Part shown: positions 45,809-54,304 of the stretch, in pieces
Layout: each line of letters opens with the position of its first letter
Numbering within the stretch: position 1 is the stretch's first letter
From: Streptomyces sp. NBC_01431
GTDB lineage: Bacteria > Actinomycetota > Actinomycetes > Streptomycetales > Streptomycetaceae
Reading direction: 5' to 3'
Assembly: GCF_036231355.1 (NCBI RefSeq)
Contig: NZ_CP109496.1
Location: 7,812,001 to 7,876,000 of the forward strand
Length of the DNA stretch: 64,000 nt
Notes under the pieces: generated by a model
Database searches by the model: none
What the model saw: the letters and a program-made list of their open reading frames with translations, nothing else
What the model was told of the DNA's origin: nothing
Program-made: the position numbers and the translations under genes

Positions 45809-46195
45809 TCAAGCCCCGGGTGGCGCGGGCCCGTTCGTAGTGTGGCCCAGTTGGATCAGCAGGCCGGAGATCGCGGCCTGGACTGCCGCTTGCATGCTGG
45901 CGCCCGATGTTCCTGGCTGGTCCCGCGTGAGAGCGGTGAAGCCGTGCGAGGCGGTCCATTTCACGATCACGCCGTCGGGGACCTGGGTGACAGCGAGTCC
46001 GGGGCTGCTGGTGTAGTCGTCAGCCGGGTGGAACTCTGCCTCTTCGAGGGCGTGCCGAACTTGCGTGAGCAGGTTCGGCGGCACGTGGGGCACATGCGAC
46101 GCCTGCTCCGAAGCGGCACGATCACGCCTGCAGTGCGGAACCAGCCGGGACCCGCAGCCGGCCAGAGCCGCCGCCACGGACGCGGAGCGCACCAC
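45809..46195 (-). CDS. Small conserved Streptomyces hypothetical protein
   Basis: Up to 128 residues. The conserved-looking part starts near VPPNLLTQVRHALEEAEFHP and continues with VTQVPDGVIVKWTASHGFTA and SGASMQAAVQAAISGLLIQL. Small Streptomyces proteins with this alternation (LxxxVxxALxxAGFxP then VxWTAS) are frequent, but no function is known. The start is uncertain because the first 30 residues look non-coding. It is followed by a Pro/Gly tail. Confidence 0.5.
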   Translation of the reverse strand: MVRSASVAAALAGCGSRLVPHCRRDRAASEQASHVPHVPPNLLTQVRHALEEAEFHPADDYTSSPGLAVTQVPDGVIVKWTASHGFTALTRDQPGTSGASMQAAVQAAISGLLIQLGHTTNGPAPPGA

Positions 46196-46245
46196 CCGGG
46201 CGGCTCAGCCGCGAGTTCCAGCCGACGCGGACGACGGGTCCGAAG

Positions 46246-47052
46246 TCAGGCGGCGTTGTGGTGTGCGGCGAGGGCTTGTTCGTGTACGCGGCTGCAGGCG
46301 CGGGTGATCAGGCGGGAGATGTGCATCTGGGAGAGGCCGAGCTCCGAGGCGATCTGGTGTTGGGTCTTGTCCTGGAAGAACCGCATGTACAGGATCTTCG
46401 ACTCGCGCTCGGGCAGGGCGCGCAGGGCGGGCTTGACGGCCTCGCGGTCGATGACGGTGTCGAAGCCGGGCTCGGTGGTGCCGAGGCTGTCGGCCAGCGC
46501 CATGCCCTCGCCCTCGGTCCCGTTTCCGGTGGATTCGGCGTCCAGGGAGAGGCTCTTGAAGGTCTGCAGCGCTTCGAGTCCGTCGCGGACCTCGTCCTCG
46601 CCGAGCCCGCACTGCGCGGCCAGTTCGGCGATCGTCGGCTCACCCGGCTGGGCGGCCTGGAGTTCGCTGCGGGCTATGCGGACCTTGTTGCGGAGCTCCT
46701 GGACACGGCGTGGGACGTGCACGGACCACAGGGCGTCGCGGAAGTGGCGTTTGAGTTCGCCGGTGATGGTCGGTATGGCGTAGGACTCGAACGCGCCGCG
46801 GGCGGCTTCGTAGCGGTCGACGGCCTTGACCAGGCCCATCGCGGCGACCTGGTAGAGGTCTTCGAGGTCGGCGCCGCGGTTGCGGTACCTGCCCGCCAGA
46901 CGCCGCGCCATCGGCAGCCACTGGGCCACCAGGTCCTCGCGCAGCGCGTCCCGCTCGGGCCCCTCGTCGAGGGTGTTGATGCGGGCGAAGGCTTCGGCAG
47001 TGTCGGGGGCGTCGTCGTGGCTGTGGTGACGGCTGATGGCGGTGACGGTCAT
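46246..47052 (-). CDS. RNA polymerase sigma factor, SigB/SigF/SigG subfamily
   Basis: A 268-residue sigma factor from ATG 47052, which has GGAG 9 nt upstream. Region 2 is RGADLEDLYQVAAMGLVKAV then YAIPTITGELKRHFRD. Region 3 is TIAELAAQCGLGEDEVRDGL. Region 4 is LPERESKILYMRFFQDKTQH then QIASELGLSQMHISRLI. This matches Streptomyces SigB/F/G-type factors controlling osmotic, oxidative and developmental responses. No anti-sigma gene is adjacent. An in-frame extension upstream lacks conservation. Confidence 0.93.
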   Translation of the reverse strand: MTVTAISRHHSHDDAPDTAEAFARINTLDEGPERDALREDLVAQWLPMARRLAGRYRNRGADLEDLYQVAAMGLVKAVDRYEAARGAFESYAIPTITGELKRHFRDALWSVHVPRRVQELRNKVRIARSELQAAQPGEPTIAELAAQCGLGEDEVRDGLEALQTFKSLSLDAESTGNGTEGEGMALADSLGTTEPGFDTVIDREAVKPALRALPERESKILYMRFFQDKTQHQIASELGLSQMHISRLITRACSRVHEQALAAHHNAA

Positions 47053-47835
47053 GGCGCTGGTCTCCTGCACGTCGTCGGGTGGCTGGGTGACGCCGCCGAA
47101 CCTCGCGTGTACAGGGCAAGTCCGGAGTGGGAACGCGCCCAGGACATACGGGTCCTGCGGAGCGTGCCTGCGGTCCGAAGCACGATCCGTGCCTGCCCCC
47201 GCCTCCACCTGGCAAACGGGGTGGACTCCGCCGCGGATGCCCCACGGTTCTTCACGGGCCCAAGGACAGGGCTGTTGGTCACGAGGCGGCCGCGCCGGTG
47301 GCCACGTGGCGGTGCCGTCCCGCCCGTCCGGGGGCTGCTGCGGCGTTGGCCGGGGCGCGTTGGCTGATCTCCCTGCCGCCGCGTGTGTTCGCGGTTGGTT
47401 GCGGGGAGGCTCTGACTGGTGCCAGGCGCTGCGGCGTTCGCGCTGCCGGGGTGGCTGTGCGGGCGCGTACTGTTCCGGCCTCGCTGAAGTAGACGCGCGC
47501 GGCCGCGAGGTTGTCGGCGAACTGGGCCACCCGGAGCTGTACCCAGCGCGCGATCATCACCGGGCCCCCGGGGGCCGCGAACGGGACACGCCATGTCGTC
47601 CAGGAACTGACTGAGGCCTGCTGTGCTGCTCGGGTGGCAGAGCGTTGACTTGAAGGTTTATCGACTGATGCTGATGCACCACGGTGGTTCGCCGGGCCGC
47701 GATCGGGTCCTCCGGGGGGGAGGAGGCAGGAGCCGCGCGTGGGGGAGTGGCTCTGGACTGGCGGATGATGCCGCCGTGTGACAGGCGCTGAAACGCTGAA
47801 GGAGTTGATTCGGCCCGCTCTTGGGGGAGTTCGTG
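47053..47835. other. Intergenic region without a recognised gene
   Basis: About 780 nt. It must hold the sigma factor promoter. I found no convincing SigB-type GTTT-N14/16-GGGTA promoter and no coding region with a ribosome site. Confidence 0.4.
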
Positions 47836-48359
47836 ATGCCCCGTCAGTTCAGGTTGCCCGCGCGGGGCGTCCGGATCGTCGCACCCCGGTGGGCGGTGTG
47901 GGTGGCCTGGGCGGTCGTGTGGTGCACCGTTCCCTCGGGTTCGGCGTGGACGTCGGATTCACCGGAGGGCTCGGGTCTCTCTACCGGGGGACGCCGATCA
48001 TGGTCTACGTGCTGATCCTGTCCGTGGCCTCGCAGGCGGCTGCCTGCCTGGTCCTCGGCCTGGTGCGGCCCTGGGGCGAACAAGTGCCGCACTGGATACC
48101 GTGGTTGGGCGGCCGCCACATCCCGCTGCTGGCCGGCGTCATACCCGCCGCCACGGGCGCCCTCGTGGTCACGGGCCTGTGCGCGGCGGTGACACTGGTT
48201 TCCGTAGGGCCACTGGCCAACCCCGACTTCCCGCACGGAACAGCCGGCCTGATCATGGACGCCTGCTACGCCCCCCTGCTGGCCTGGGGCCCCCTGGTCG
48301 CTGTCCTCACCCTCGCCTACGTCCGACGCCGACGGGCCGGGGCGGGCGCAGCCGCCTGA
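47836..48359 (+). pseudogene. Frameshifted small integral membrane protein
   Basis: From ATG 47836 the frame reads MPRQFRLPARGVRIVAPRWA and VWVAWAVVWCTVPSG. After a frame change near 47940 it continues FGVDVGFTGGLGSLYRGTPI with three more hydrophobic segments, ending AYVRRRRAGAGAAA. The two halves fit one four-helix protein of about 175 residues, so a deletion near 47940 is likely. Function unknown. Confidence 0.65.
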
Positions 48360-48377
48360 AGGCCCGCCACCTTGATC

Positions 48378-48458
48378 GTGGACACCTTGTCTTGAGTGCG
48401 ATGGGCTGCCGGTGGGCGAGGGTTGGCGGCCTGCCACCTGCCACCTGCCACCTGCCGC
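48378..48458. repeat. Orphan IS3-type end and CTGCCAC heptamer repeat
   Basis: ATCGTGGACACC (about 48375-48386) repeats the terminus of the 26915-28168 element without any transposase. At 48431-48458 three perfect CTGCCAC heptamers plus one CTGCCGC form a short tandem repeat. Confidence 0.55.
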
Positions 48459-48672
48459 CGGCCTGTGGCAGCGCGCCCATGGGCGGGCCGCGTTGGCGAA
48501 TCCTCACCGGTCACCGCATGGCGGAGATCGGCTTTGTGGCTGGAATTCGCCTTCACTTCCAAATTGGGAGGGGTCAGTGTGATGTCCGCTTCATCTGCTG
48601 CGGAGGGCGCTGTTGGTAAGCCAACTTCCGTATCCGGTGATCCGTACACAACTGAAGACAGACGGGGGAAAC

Positions 48673-50022
48673 ATGAAGCTCAGACGAATCATGCTGTCCG
48701 CGTTGGGGCTGGTGGGACTGGTCGGCGGATTAGCAGCTCCGAGTGCAGCGGCCACCGATAAGCCCTCCGCAAACAAGACTGTGTGGATGCGACTGGCAGA
48801 GTCGACGCCCGCGCCAGCCATAGGCAGCGTGTATCACGCTCCCGCTGCGTCGCCCTCTGCCCCCGGTGCCGTGGCCGAATTACCAGGGGCGAGCACGCCG
48901 TCCGCGCCCAAGCCGAGCACCCCTGCCAGCGAAGCCCGCCTCGCGCTGGAACAACAACAGACCTACGAGGCTGACCCGGAAGCGCCCGCGGTGACCCGTA
49001 AGACCACCAGGCCGAATGCTGTCGTCGACTTCGACGCCTGCCGTAAACGCCCGCTCGGGCACCGGGACCAGGGAGAGGTGATCGACCACTTCCACTTCTG
49101 CCGCTGGGGAACCGACCGGGTCGTGCAACTGGAGGGGGACGGGCGGGTCGCGGGCACCGTCACCTTCACCGAGACCGAAGTCGGACTCGGCTTCGGCGAC
49201 GCACGCGACATCCAGATGGACGTCCAGCTCACCAACATGAAGCCCACGGGCGTGTTCGATGGCGCGTCAGTGCTTTCCTGGGACGTCACCGCCGGCGGAT
49301 GGCCGTCGGCGCGGTCCTGTGGGACCGATGCCACGCATCCGTATTCCGCCCCGGTCGCAGCATGGCCTGGCATCTTCATGGGGTTTAACCTGACATCACC
49401 CAAGGGCTCGGGACAGGGCCTCGACGACATCGCGACGTGCGTGTGGAACAACCACTACCAGGCGATCGGTGCGGAGGGACCTACGGTATGGAGCGACGGG
49501 CCATCGGCCGGGGCCCGCTATGACTCCTCCACATATCTTGCGCGGCCGGCCGCAGGGGCGATCTTCGACCGAGTCACCCCGTACATGACGTATCACATGA
49601 CAGACAAGCTCGTCGCGGGCGTGGCGATTCACCTCTACTTCGCCCTGGACTTCCCGCAGATCACCTTCCCGCCACGACCGGACAACCGGCCGAAGGTCAT
49701 CCCCGGCAACATCCGTGCCAATCCGCCGAGCCTGATCCACCGCCTGTATGCCGGATACGATGCCGCCGCGAAGGAACGCTCGAACAAGAACAGGGCCGAG
49801 AAGGACCGCGCCTGTGCCAGGCTTACCCGTCCGGCAGGCACGGACTGCGACGAGTACCCGTTTGCCTCATCCTGGGAGGGGGCGGGCCTGGGCGACGGAA
49901 ACTTCTCGGTCATGTACGTCGACTCGACTCAGAACCAGAAGGCGGGGAGTCGCCTCAGCACCTGGTACGGCGCGGACCGGATCCTGAACGGCGATGCATT
50001 TGGCATGAACATCTTGTGGTGA
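48673..50022 (+). CDS. Secreted protein with C-terminal NucA/NucB-type deoxyribonuclease domain
   Basis: A 449-residue protein starting at ATG 48673 behind GGGGGAA. A Sec signal (about 1-27, LVGGLAAPSAAA) is followed by a Pro/Ser/Ala-rich stretch, a central domain of about 230 residues that I cannot name, and a C-terminal block. That block has ACARLTRPAGTDCDEYPFAS, SVMYVDSTQNQKAGSRLSTW and ADRILNGDAFGMNIL, the pattern of the NucA/NucB domain (CDEYPFA; N..G..L..FY...R..DGD.F). It may be an extracellular nuclease. The large N-terminal domain suggests an additional binding function. Confidence 0.78.
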   Translation: MKLRRIMLSALGLVGLVGGLAAPSAAATDKPSANKTVWMRLAESTPAPAIGSVYHAPAASPSAPGAVAELPGASTPSAPKPSTPASEARLALEQQQTYEADPEAPAVTRKTTRPNAVVDFDACRKRPLGHRDQGEVIDHFHFCRWGTDRVVQLEGDGRVAGTVTFTETEVGLGFGDARDIQMDVQLTNMKPTGVFDGASVLSWDVTAGGWPSARSCGTDATHPYSAPVAAWPGIFMGFNLTSPKGSGQGLDDIATCVWNNHYQAIGAEGPTVWSDGPSAGARYDSSTYLARPAAGAIFDRVTPYMTYHMTDKLVAGVAIHLYFALDFPQITFPPRPDNRPKVIPGNIRANPPSLIHRLYAGYDAAAKERSNKNRAEKDRACARLTRPAGTDCDEYPFASSWEGAGLGDGNFSVMYVDSTQNQKAGSRLSTWYGADRILNGDAFGMNILW

Positions 50023-50049
50023 ACAGCTAGAAGCCGAAGTCCCGGCTGG

Positions 50050-50595
50050 CTAATGGGGGGCGGGGACCGCAGGAAGATCCTGCGGTCCCGGCCCCCAGCG
50101 CGTCGGTTGCAGGGGTGTAAAGACCACGAGATATTCTTCGAGGTCATCAGGGATGACGCCCGTGGACCGCGCGGCATCGAATCGGGCACGCGCTGTCTCC
50201 CCCCACTTCCGGAAAGCGTGCAGAGTGTAGTGGCCGCCTCCGGCCAGCTGCAGCCTAGGGCCCTCGGGCCCGGAAATGACATACACGCGGACATCGCCAT
50301 CTCGAGTCCGGAAGTCCCAGGACCCGAGTGCCGTCCACGGAGCATCGAGGTGCTGGGGTGGCAGCGGGCGCAGCTCCAAATGGATCGTGCACCTGTGATC
50401 CTGCGCGTTGCTCAAGAAATGTGCGCGACCGCAGCCGACAGCCACAGGGTGCTCTGTGTCAACGTCCAGGCTGTCGGACAGCTCCTCGACGGCGTCCGGC
50501 GATGGGCCGCAGTCTTGGACCCAGAACTGTGACCGGTCGATGGATATTTGCCCGGTGACCCGGACTGTGCCGTCAGCGGTCATGGCAAGCACCAT
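50050..50595 (-). CDS. Hypothetical protein
   Basis: A frame of 181 residues from ATG 50595, with ATG 50583 as an alternative. It reads MTADGTVRVTGQISIDRSQF, then VQDCGPSPDAVEELSDSLDV and RDGDVRVYVISGPEGPRLQL. It is soluble and acidic, with no signal peptide. Small proteins of this style (an N-terminal half with Cys, a C-terminal half with Trp-rich beta strands) occur widely in Streptomyces, but I cannot name a family. No clear ribosome site. It converges on the NucA/NucB-type gene. Confidence 0.5.
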   Translation of the reverse strand: MVLAMTADGTVRVTGQISIDRSQFWVQDCGPSPDAVEELSDSLDVDTEHPVAVGCGRAHFLSNAQDHRCTIHLELRPLPPQHLDAPWTALGSWDFRTRDGDVRVYVISGPEGPRLQLAGGGHYTLHAFRKWGETARARFDAARSTGVIPDDLEEYLVVFTPLQPTRWGPGPQDLPAVPAPH

Positions 50596-51323
50596 GCCAG
50601 ATGCCGTAGCGGGCAACGAGGGTTTCAACCGCTTTGACGAACTCCTCGGTCGCGGGTGGCCGTTGTGGCAGTGTCGCCGTTGGTGGCCGCCGCGCTCTCC
50701 GCCTCCTTCGACGGAACTGGTGGAGCCGCCCCGCCCGCGTAGGCGCCACGACCGTTCCCGTGCTGGTCCAGCCACGGCTTGCGGCGCGGATCGCGGATCG
50801 GTCGGCGGCACCGGACCGGACGGCTTCTCCCTGCCGCGGCAACCGTAGTCCGGGAGTCGTCATCCTCGCCGCGGGCCGCAGTCCGTTCCGCACCGACGAT
50901 CTCCTGGCCCTGGCCGCCCTGATCGACCACCTGGACGGCGCTCCGACGCAGACGCTGGCGACGGTAACCCCGAAGCGCCGGCCTGCACGTTCCTCCGCTG
51001 GAGCGCGGAATGAACCCGCGGGAGAGTCGTCCGTTTCCTATGGCGGCTGGCGGCTGGCGGCTGGCGGCTGGGCCGGGGCGTGCTCGCCGCCAGGGGCTTG
51101 GCTGCCTGGGGCGCAGCCTGGCGGTCCCCGCCTGTGTCACCGGTCCGGCAGTCCACCCTCAAACAGGTGATCAACAAAAGCGAGTCCATCGGATCGCTCG
51201 TCGCCTTGCCGGCCCTGCCGCCTCCCTCGCCCGCTTTTCCTGCCGCAAGAATTGCGTCGCGGCCGACGATGACCAAGAGCGCGCCGCGTTCGCCGACGCG
51301 GGTCTCAAATTCTCCCGCCGGAT
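50596..51323. other. Degraded region with a TGGCGGC heptamer repeat
   Basis: No credible gene. Four perfect TGGCGGC heptamers occupy 51041-51068. Confidence 0.5.
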
Positions 51324-51470
51324 CTGCACCGGACCTGGTTCCCCCGAAACCACCTCGTCTCCGTCCCGGAAGTCGACACCCTCGCCGAGCTCAACACCAT
51401 GATCCAGCGGTGGGACCTTGCAGGTCGCCGCCGACACCTCCGCCCCCTTGCCCCGCGGGCCTTGGGCAAC
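51324..51470 (+). pseudogene. IS21-family transposase (IstA) fragment
   Basis: The frame reads TWFPRNHLVSVPEVDTLAEL then NTMIQRWDLAGRRRHL. This matches the region after the catalytic core of IS21 transposases (DLVPRNHLVSVPEVDTLAELNxxIxxWDxxD). Only about 45 codons survive. It ends just upstream of the GH5 promoter. Confidence 0.6.
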
Positions 51471-51484
51471 GTCGGCGCGAGGTC

Positions 51485-51513
51485 TTGACAGGTGCATGGA
51501 GCTACAGCAGTTT
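51485..51513 (+). promoter_or_regulatory. Promoter of the GH5 cellulase gene
   Basis: TTGACA at 51485-51490 is followed at 17 nt by CAGTTT (51508-51513). The CebR box begins on the last base of this -10, so bound CebR would block polymerase. Confidence 0.55.
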
Positions 51514-51526
51514 GGGAGCGCTCCCA
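51513..51526. promoter_or_regulatory. Perfect CebR operator upstream of the GH5 cellulase
   Basis: TGGGAGCGCTCCCA matches the 14-bp CebR consensus at every position, 127 nt before the start codon. It indicates repression relieved by cellobiose. Confidence 0.93.
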
Positions 51527-51652
51527 CGCATCAGGATCCACACCTCCCCCGGATTTCCACACGGGCTTCCGTGGGCGCCTTGGGCGCGGCGGCCCGTGCG
51601 CGGCAACCCGGACGGAGACATCGGTGCACCCCAATTGAGTGAGGAGACCCCC

Positions 51653-53446
51653 ATGCTCCACCGAAGAATCCGTATCACGGCAGGCTTGGCCGCGACGGTG
51701 CTGATCGCGGCAGGTGTGGCGGCTGTTCCGTCCTCGGCCGCAGCGGCGACCACCGGTTGTGAAGTGACCTATCAGAATCCGAGCACCTGGCAGTCGACGC
51801 CCACATCGGGAGGCTTCAACACCACGCTCGCCATCAAGAACCTCGGTGATCCGACCACCCATTGGAAGCTGACGTTCACGATGCCGAGCGGTCAGACCGC
51901 CACCGGCGGCTGGAACGCGACCTTCACCGGGACAACGTCGGTCACCGCCAGCGACGCCGGCTGGAACGGCGCCATCGCTACGGACCAGACCAGCACCAGC
52001 GTTGGTCTGCAAGGCGAGTGGACCCGCTCCACCGCGGGTTCCGCGCCGACCAGCCCGTTGCTGCAGCCGGTCGACTTCGCACTCAATGGCACGCCCTGCA
52101 CCGGCGCGCCATCCGGAAACACGCCCCCCTCGGTCAGCCTGACCAGCCCGCAGGACGGCGCCTCGTTCGCGGCCCCTGCCACCATCGACCTGGCGGCGAC
52201 GGCAAGCGACGCGGACGGCTCGATCAGCAGGGTCGAGTTCCTGAACGGCAGCACGGTCATCGGCTCGGACACGACCGCCCCGTACACCTTCGCCTGGACG
52301 AACGTCACCCGCGGCAGCTACGCGCTCAGCGCGCGTGCCATCGACGACGGCGGCGCGACGAGGACCACCGCCCCCGCCAAGGTGACCGTCACCGGCCAGG
52401 ACACCGGCGGCCCGGCCCCTGCCCTGCACGTCTCGGGCAACCACCTCCAGACCGCGAGCGGCGCCACCTACCGGCTGCTGGGCGCCGACCGCTCCGGCGG
52501 CGAGTACGCCTGCTTCCAGGGGAAGCCCATGTGGGACGGCCCGGCGGACCAGGCGAGTGTCGACGCGATGAAGGCGTGGAACATCCACGCGGTCCGTCTG
52601 CCGCTGAACGAGGAGTGCTGGTTGGGCGCCGCCGATGTGCCTGCGGGCGGCGTCAGCGGCGCGGCGTACCGGCAGGCGGTCAAGGACTATGCGGATCTGC
52701 TCGTGGCCAACGGGATCAACCCGATCCTGGATCTGCACTGGACCTACGGCCAGTACGGCGGTCCGGGCGCCGGTTGCCCAGACGCCAAGGCGACCTGCCA
52801 GAAGCCGATGCCGGACGCACAGTACGCACCGGACTTCTGGACCCAGGTGGCTCAGATGTTCAGGGGCAACGACGCGGTCGTATTCGACCTGTTCAACGAG
52901 CCCTACCCGGACGCCGCGAACAACTGGGCCGATGCCACCGAGGCTTGGACGTGCCTGCGTGACGGCGGCACCTGCACGGGCATCGACTACAAGGTCGCCG
53001 GGATGCAGACCCTCGTCAACGCGGTACGGGCCACCGGCTCCACCAATGTGGTCATGACCGGCGGCCTCACCTGGACCAACGACCTCACGCAATGGCTGAC
53101 CTACAAGCCGGCCGACCCGACCGGCAACGTCATGGCCTCGTGGCACTCGTACAACTTCAACGCCTGCGTGACGGCCGCCTGTTGGGACAGCCAGATCGGC
53201 GCGGTCGCGGCCAAGGTTCCGGTCACGGCCGGCGAGATCGGCCAGAACACCTGTAACCACGACTACCTCGACCAGGTGACGAACTGGGCGGACAGCAAGA
53301 GCGTCGGCTACCTGGCCTGGACATGGAATCCGTGGGGTGCGTGCGCCAGCGGTGGCAATGACCTGATCACGGACTGGGACGGCACACCCACCAGCACGTA
53401 CGGCGAGGCCTACAAAACGCACCTGCTAACCCAGAAGGCGACCTGA
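51653..53446 (+). CDS. Secreted GH5 endoglucanase with CBM2 and Ig-like domain
   Basis: A 597-residue cellulase from ATG 51653, with GAGGAG upstream. The signal peptide ends near residue 32 (SSAAAAT). CBM2 spans about 34-152 with paired Cys (TTGCEVTYQ; NGTPCTG). An Ig-like domain follows (PPSVSLTSPQDGASFAAP, to about 245) and then the GH5 catalytic domain. The acid/base is E416 in FDLFNEPYP and the nucleophile E528 in VTAGEIGQN. Its promoter carries a perfect CebR box. It works with the GH9 enzyme at 5.1-7.3 kb on cellulose, although 44 kb of unrelated DNA lies between them. Confidence 0.95.
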   Translation: MLHRRIRITAGLAATVLIAAGVAAVPSSAAAATTGCEVTYQNPSTWQSTPTSGGFNTTLAIKNLGDPTTHWKLTFTMPSGQTATGGWNATFTGTTSVTASDAGWNGAIATDQTSTSVGLQGEWTRSTAGSAPTSPLLQPVDFALNGTPCTGAPSGNTPPSVSLTSPQDGASFAAPATIDLAATASDADGSISRVEFLNGSTVIGSDTTAPYTFAWTNVTRGSYALSARAIDDGGATRTTAPAKVTVTGQDTGGPAPALHVSGNHLQTASGATYRLLGADRSGGEYACFQGKPMWDGPADQASVDAMKAWNIHAVRLPLNEECWLGAADVPAGGVSGAAYRQAVKDYADLLVANGINPILDLHWTYGQYGGPGAGCPDAKATCQKPMPDAQYAPDFWTQVAQMFRGNDAVVFDLFNEPYPDAANNWADATEAWTCLRDGGTCTGIDYKVAGMQTLVNAVRATGSTNVVMTGGLTWTNDLTQWLTYKPADPTGNVMASWHSYNFNACVTAACWDSQIGAVAAKVPVTAGEIGQNTCNHDYLDQVTNWADSKSVGYLAWTWNPWGACASGGNDLITDWDGTPTSTYGEAYKTHLLTQKAT

Positions 53447-53487
53447 GGCCCTGAATCCGGCGCCGGATCCCGGACACTCCGCCTGGG

Positions 53488-53881
53488 TCATGTCCGTTGG
53501 TGTGGTGTGGAAGCCGGTCCGGGTAGTTCGGCTGGGTGGTTACTCGGGGTGAAGTCGGTGTTGTCGTCGTGGAGTTCGGCCAGGACCGCGCCAGCCAGCC
53601 GCTCGAGGGCGGCGGGGTTGAGGAACACCGCGTCGGCCCGGCGTTTGGCCTCGCGGTTCAATCGCTCGATGGGGTTCGTTCCCCAGATCTTCTTCCAGTG
53701 CCCGGCAGGGAGGCCTGCGAAGGCGGCGATGTCGTCCGTGGCCTCCAGCAGCATCTCCTTCGACCTGGGGGAACTGCCGGGCCAGCAGGTAGGCAGCGAC
53801 GTCGAGTTGAGACCGGACGGCCTCGCGGTCTGTCTGCGCGAAGATCGTGCGGATCGTCGCGGCGACCATCTCCCAGGATCC
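53488..53881 (-). pseudogene. IS256-family transposase C-terminal fragment
   Basis: One frame reads MVAATIRTIFAQTDREAVRS and AYLLARQFPQVE. A second continues MLLEATDDIAAFAGLPAGHW, KKIWGTNPIERLNREAKRRA and FLNPAALERLAGAVLAELHD. These include the catalytic-Glu region (NPIERLNRExKRRxxVVGxFPN) of IS256 transposases. The N-terminal DD part is missing and the end is replaced by unrelated residues. Confidence 0.8.
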
Positions 53882-53895
53882 CTTAGGTATGCGCC

Positions 53896-54221
53896 CGTCC
53901 GAAGCTGCGAACCCCTGAGGCCGGCGAGCGCTGGACCTGGCTGATCATCGCCGCGCACACCCAGATCCGTCTTCTGCGCGAAGCCGCCGCCGAATTGCGG
54001 CGGCCGTGGGAGAAGCCCGCCGAGCCCGGCCGACTCACCCCCGCCCGAGTCCGCCGGGGGCTTCGGAACCTCCGCCTGCATCTGCACAGTCCGGCCCGCG
54101 CACCGAACCCCCAACTCCCGGCTCTGGCAGGCCACTTGGCTCGAAGAACCCGCGGCCCGCCACCCGCTACGACGTGGGCAAGACCGCGAAACGACCCGAG
54201 AGCATCATCGAACGAAATTGA
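53896..54221 (+). pseudogene. C-terminal fragment of a second transposase type
   Basis: RPKLRTPEAGERWTWLIIAA then HTQIRLLREAAAELRRPWEK and RLTPARVRRGLRNLR lead, after a frameshift near 54080, to GSGRPLGSKNPRPATRYDVG ending in ERN. Streptomyces transposases of the group with PARVRRGFRNxR and GRPxGSKN endings match. It is truncated and frameshifted, and inverted relative to the neighbouring IS256 fragment. Confidence 0.6.
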
Positions 54222-54304
54222 CTCAGACCATAAAGCACAAGCTCAGTCCGTAGCCGCTTCCACGGCTGCGCGGCCGACGGGCACCCGCCTCAGCTGCTCG
54301 CGCT

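Noticed and set aside
48431..48458. Possible CRISPR-like repeat
   Set aside because: Heptamers without spacers and no cas genes; simple tandem repeat.
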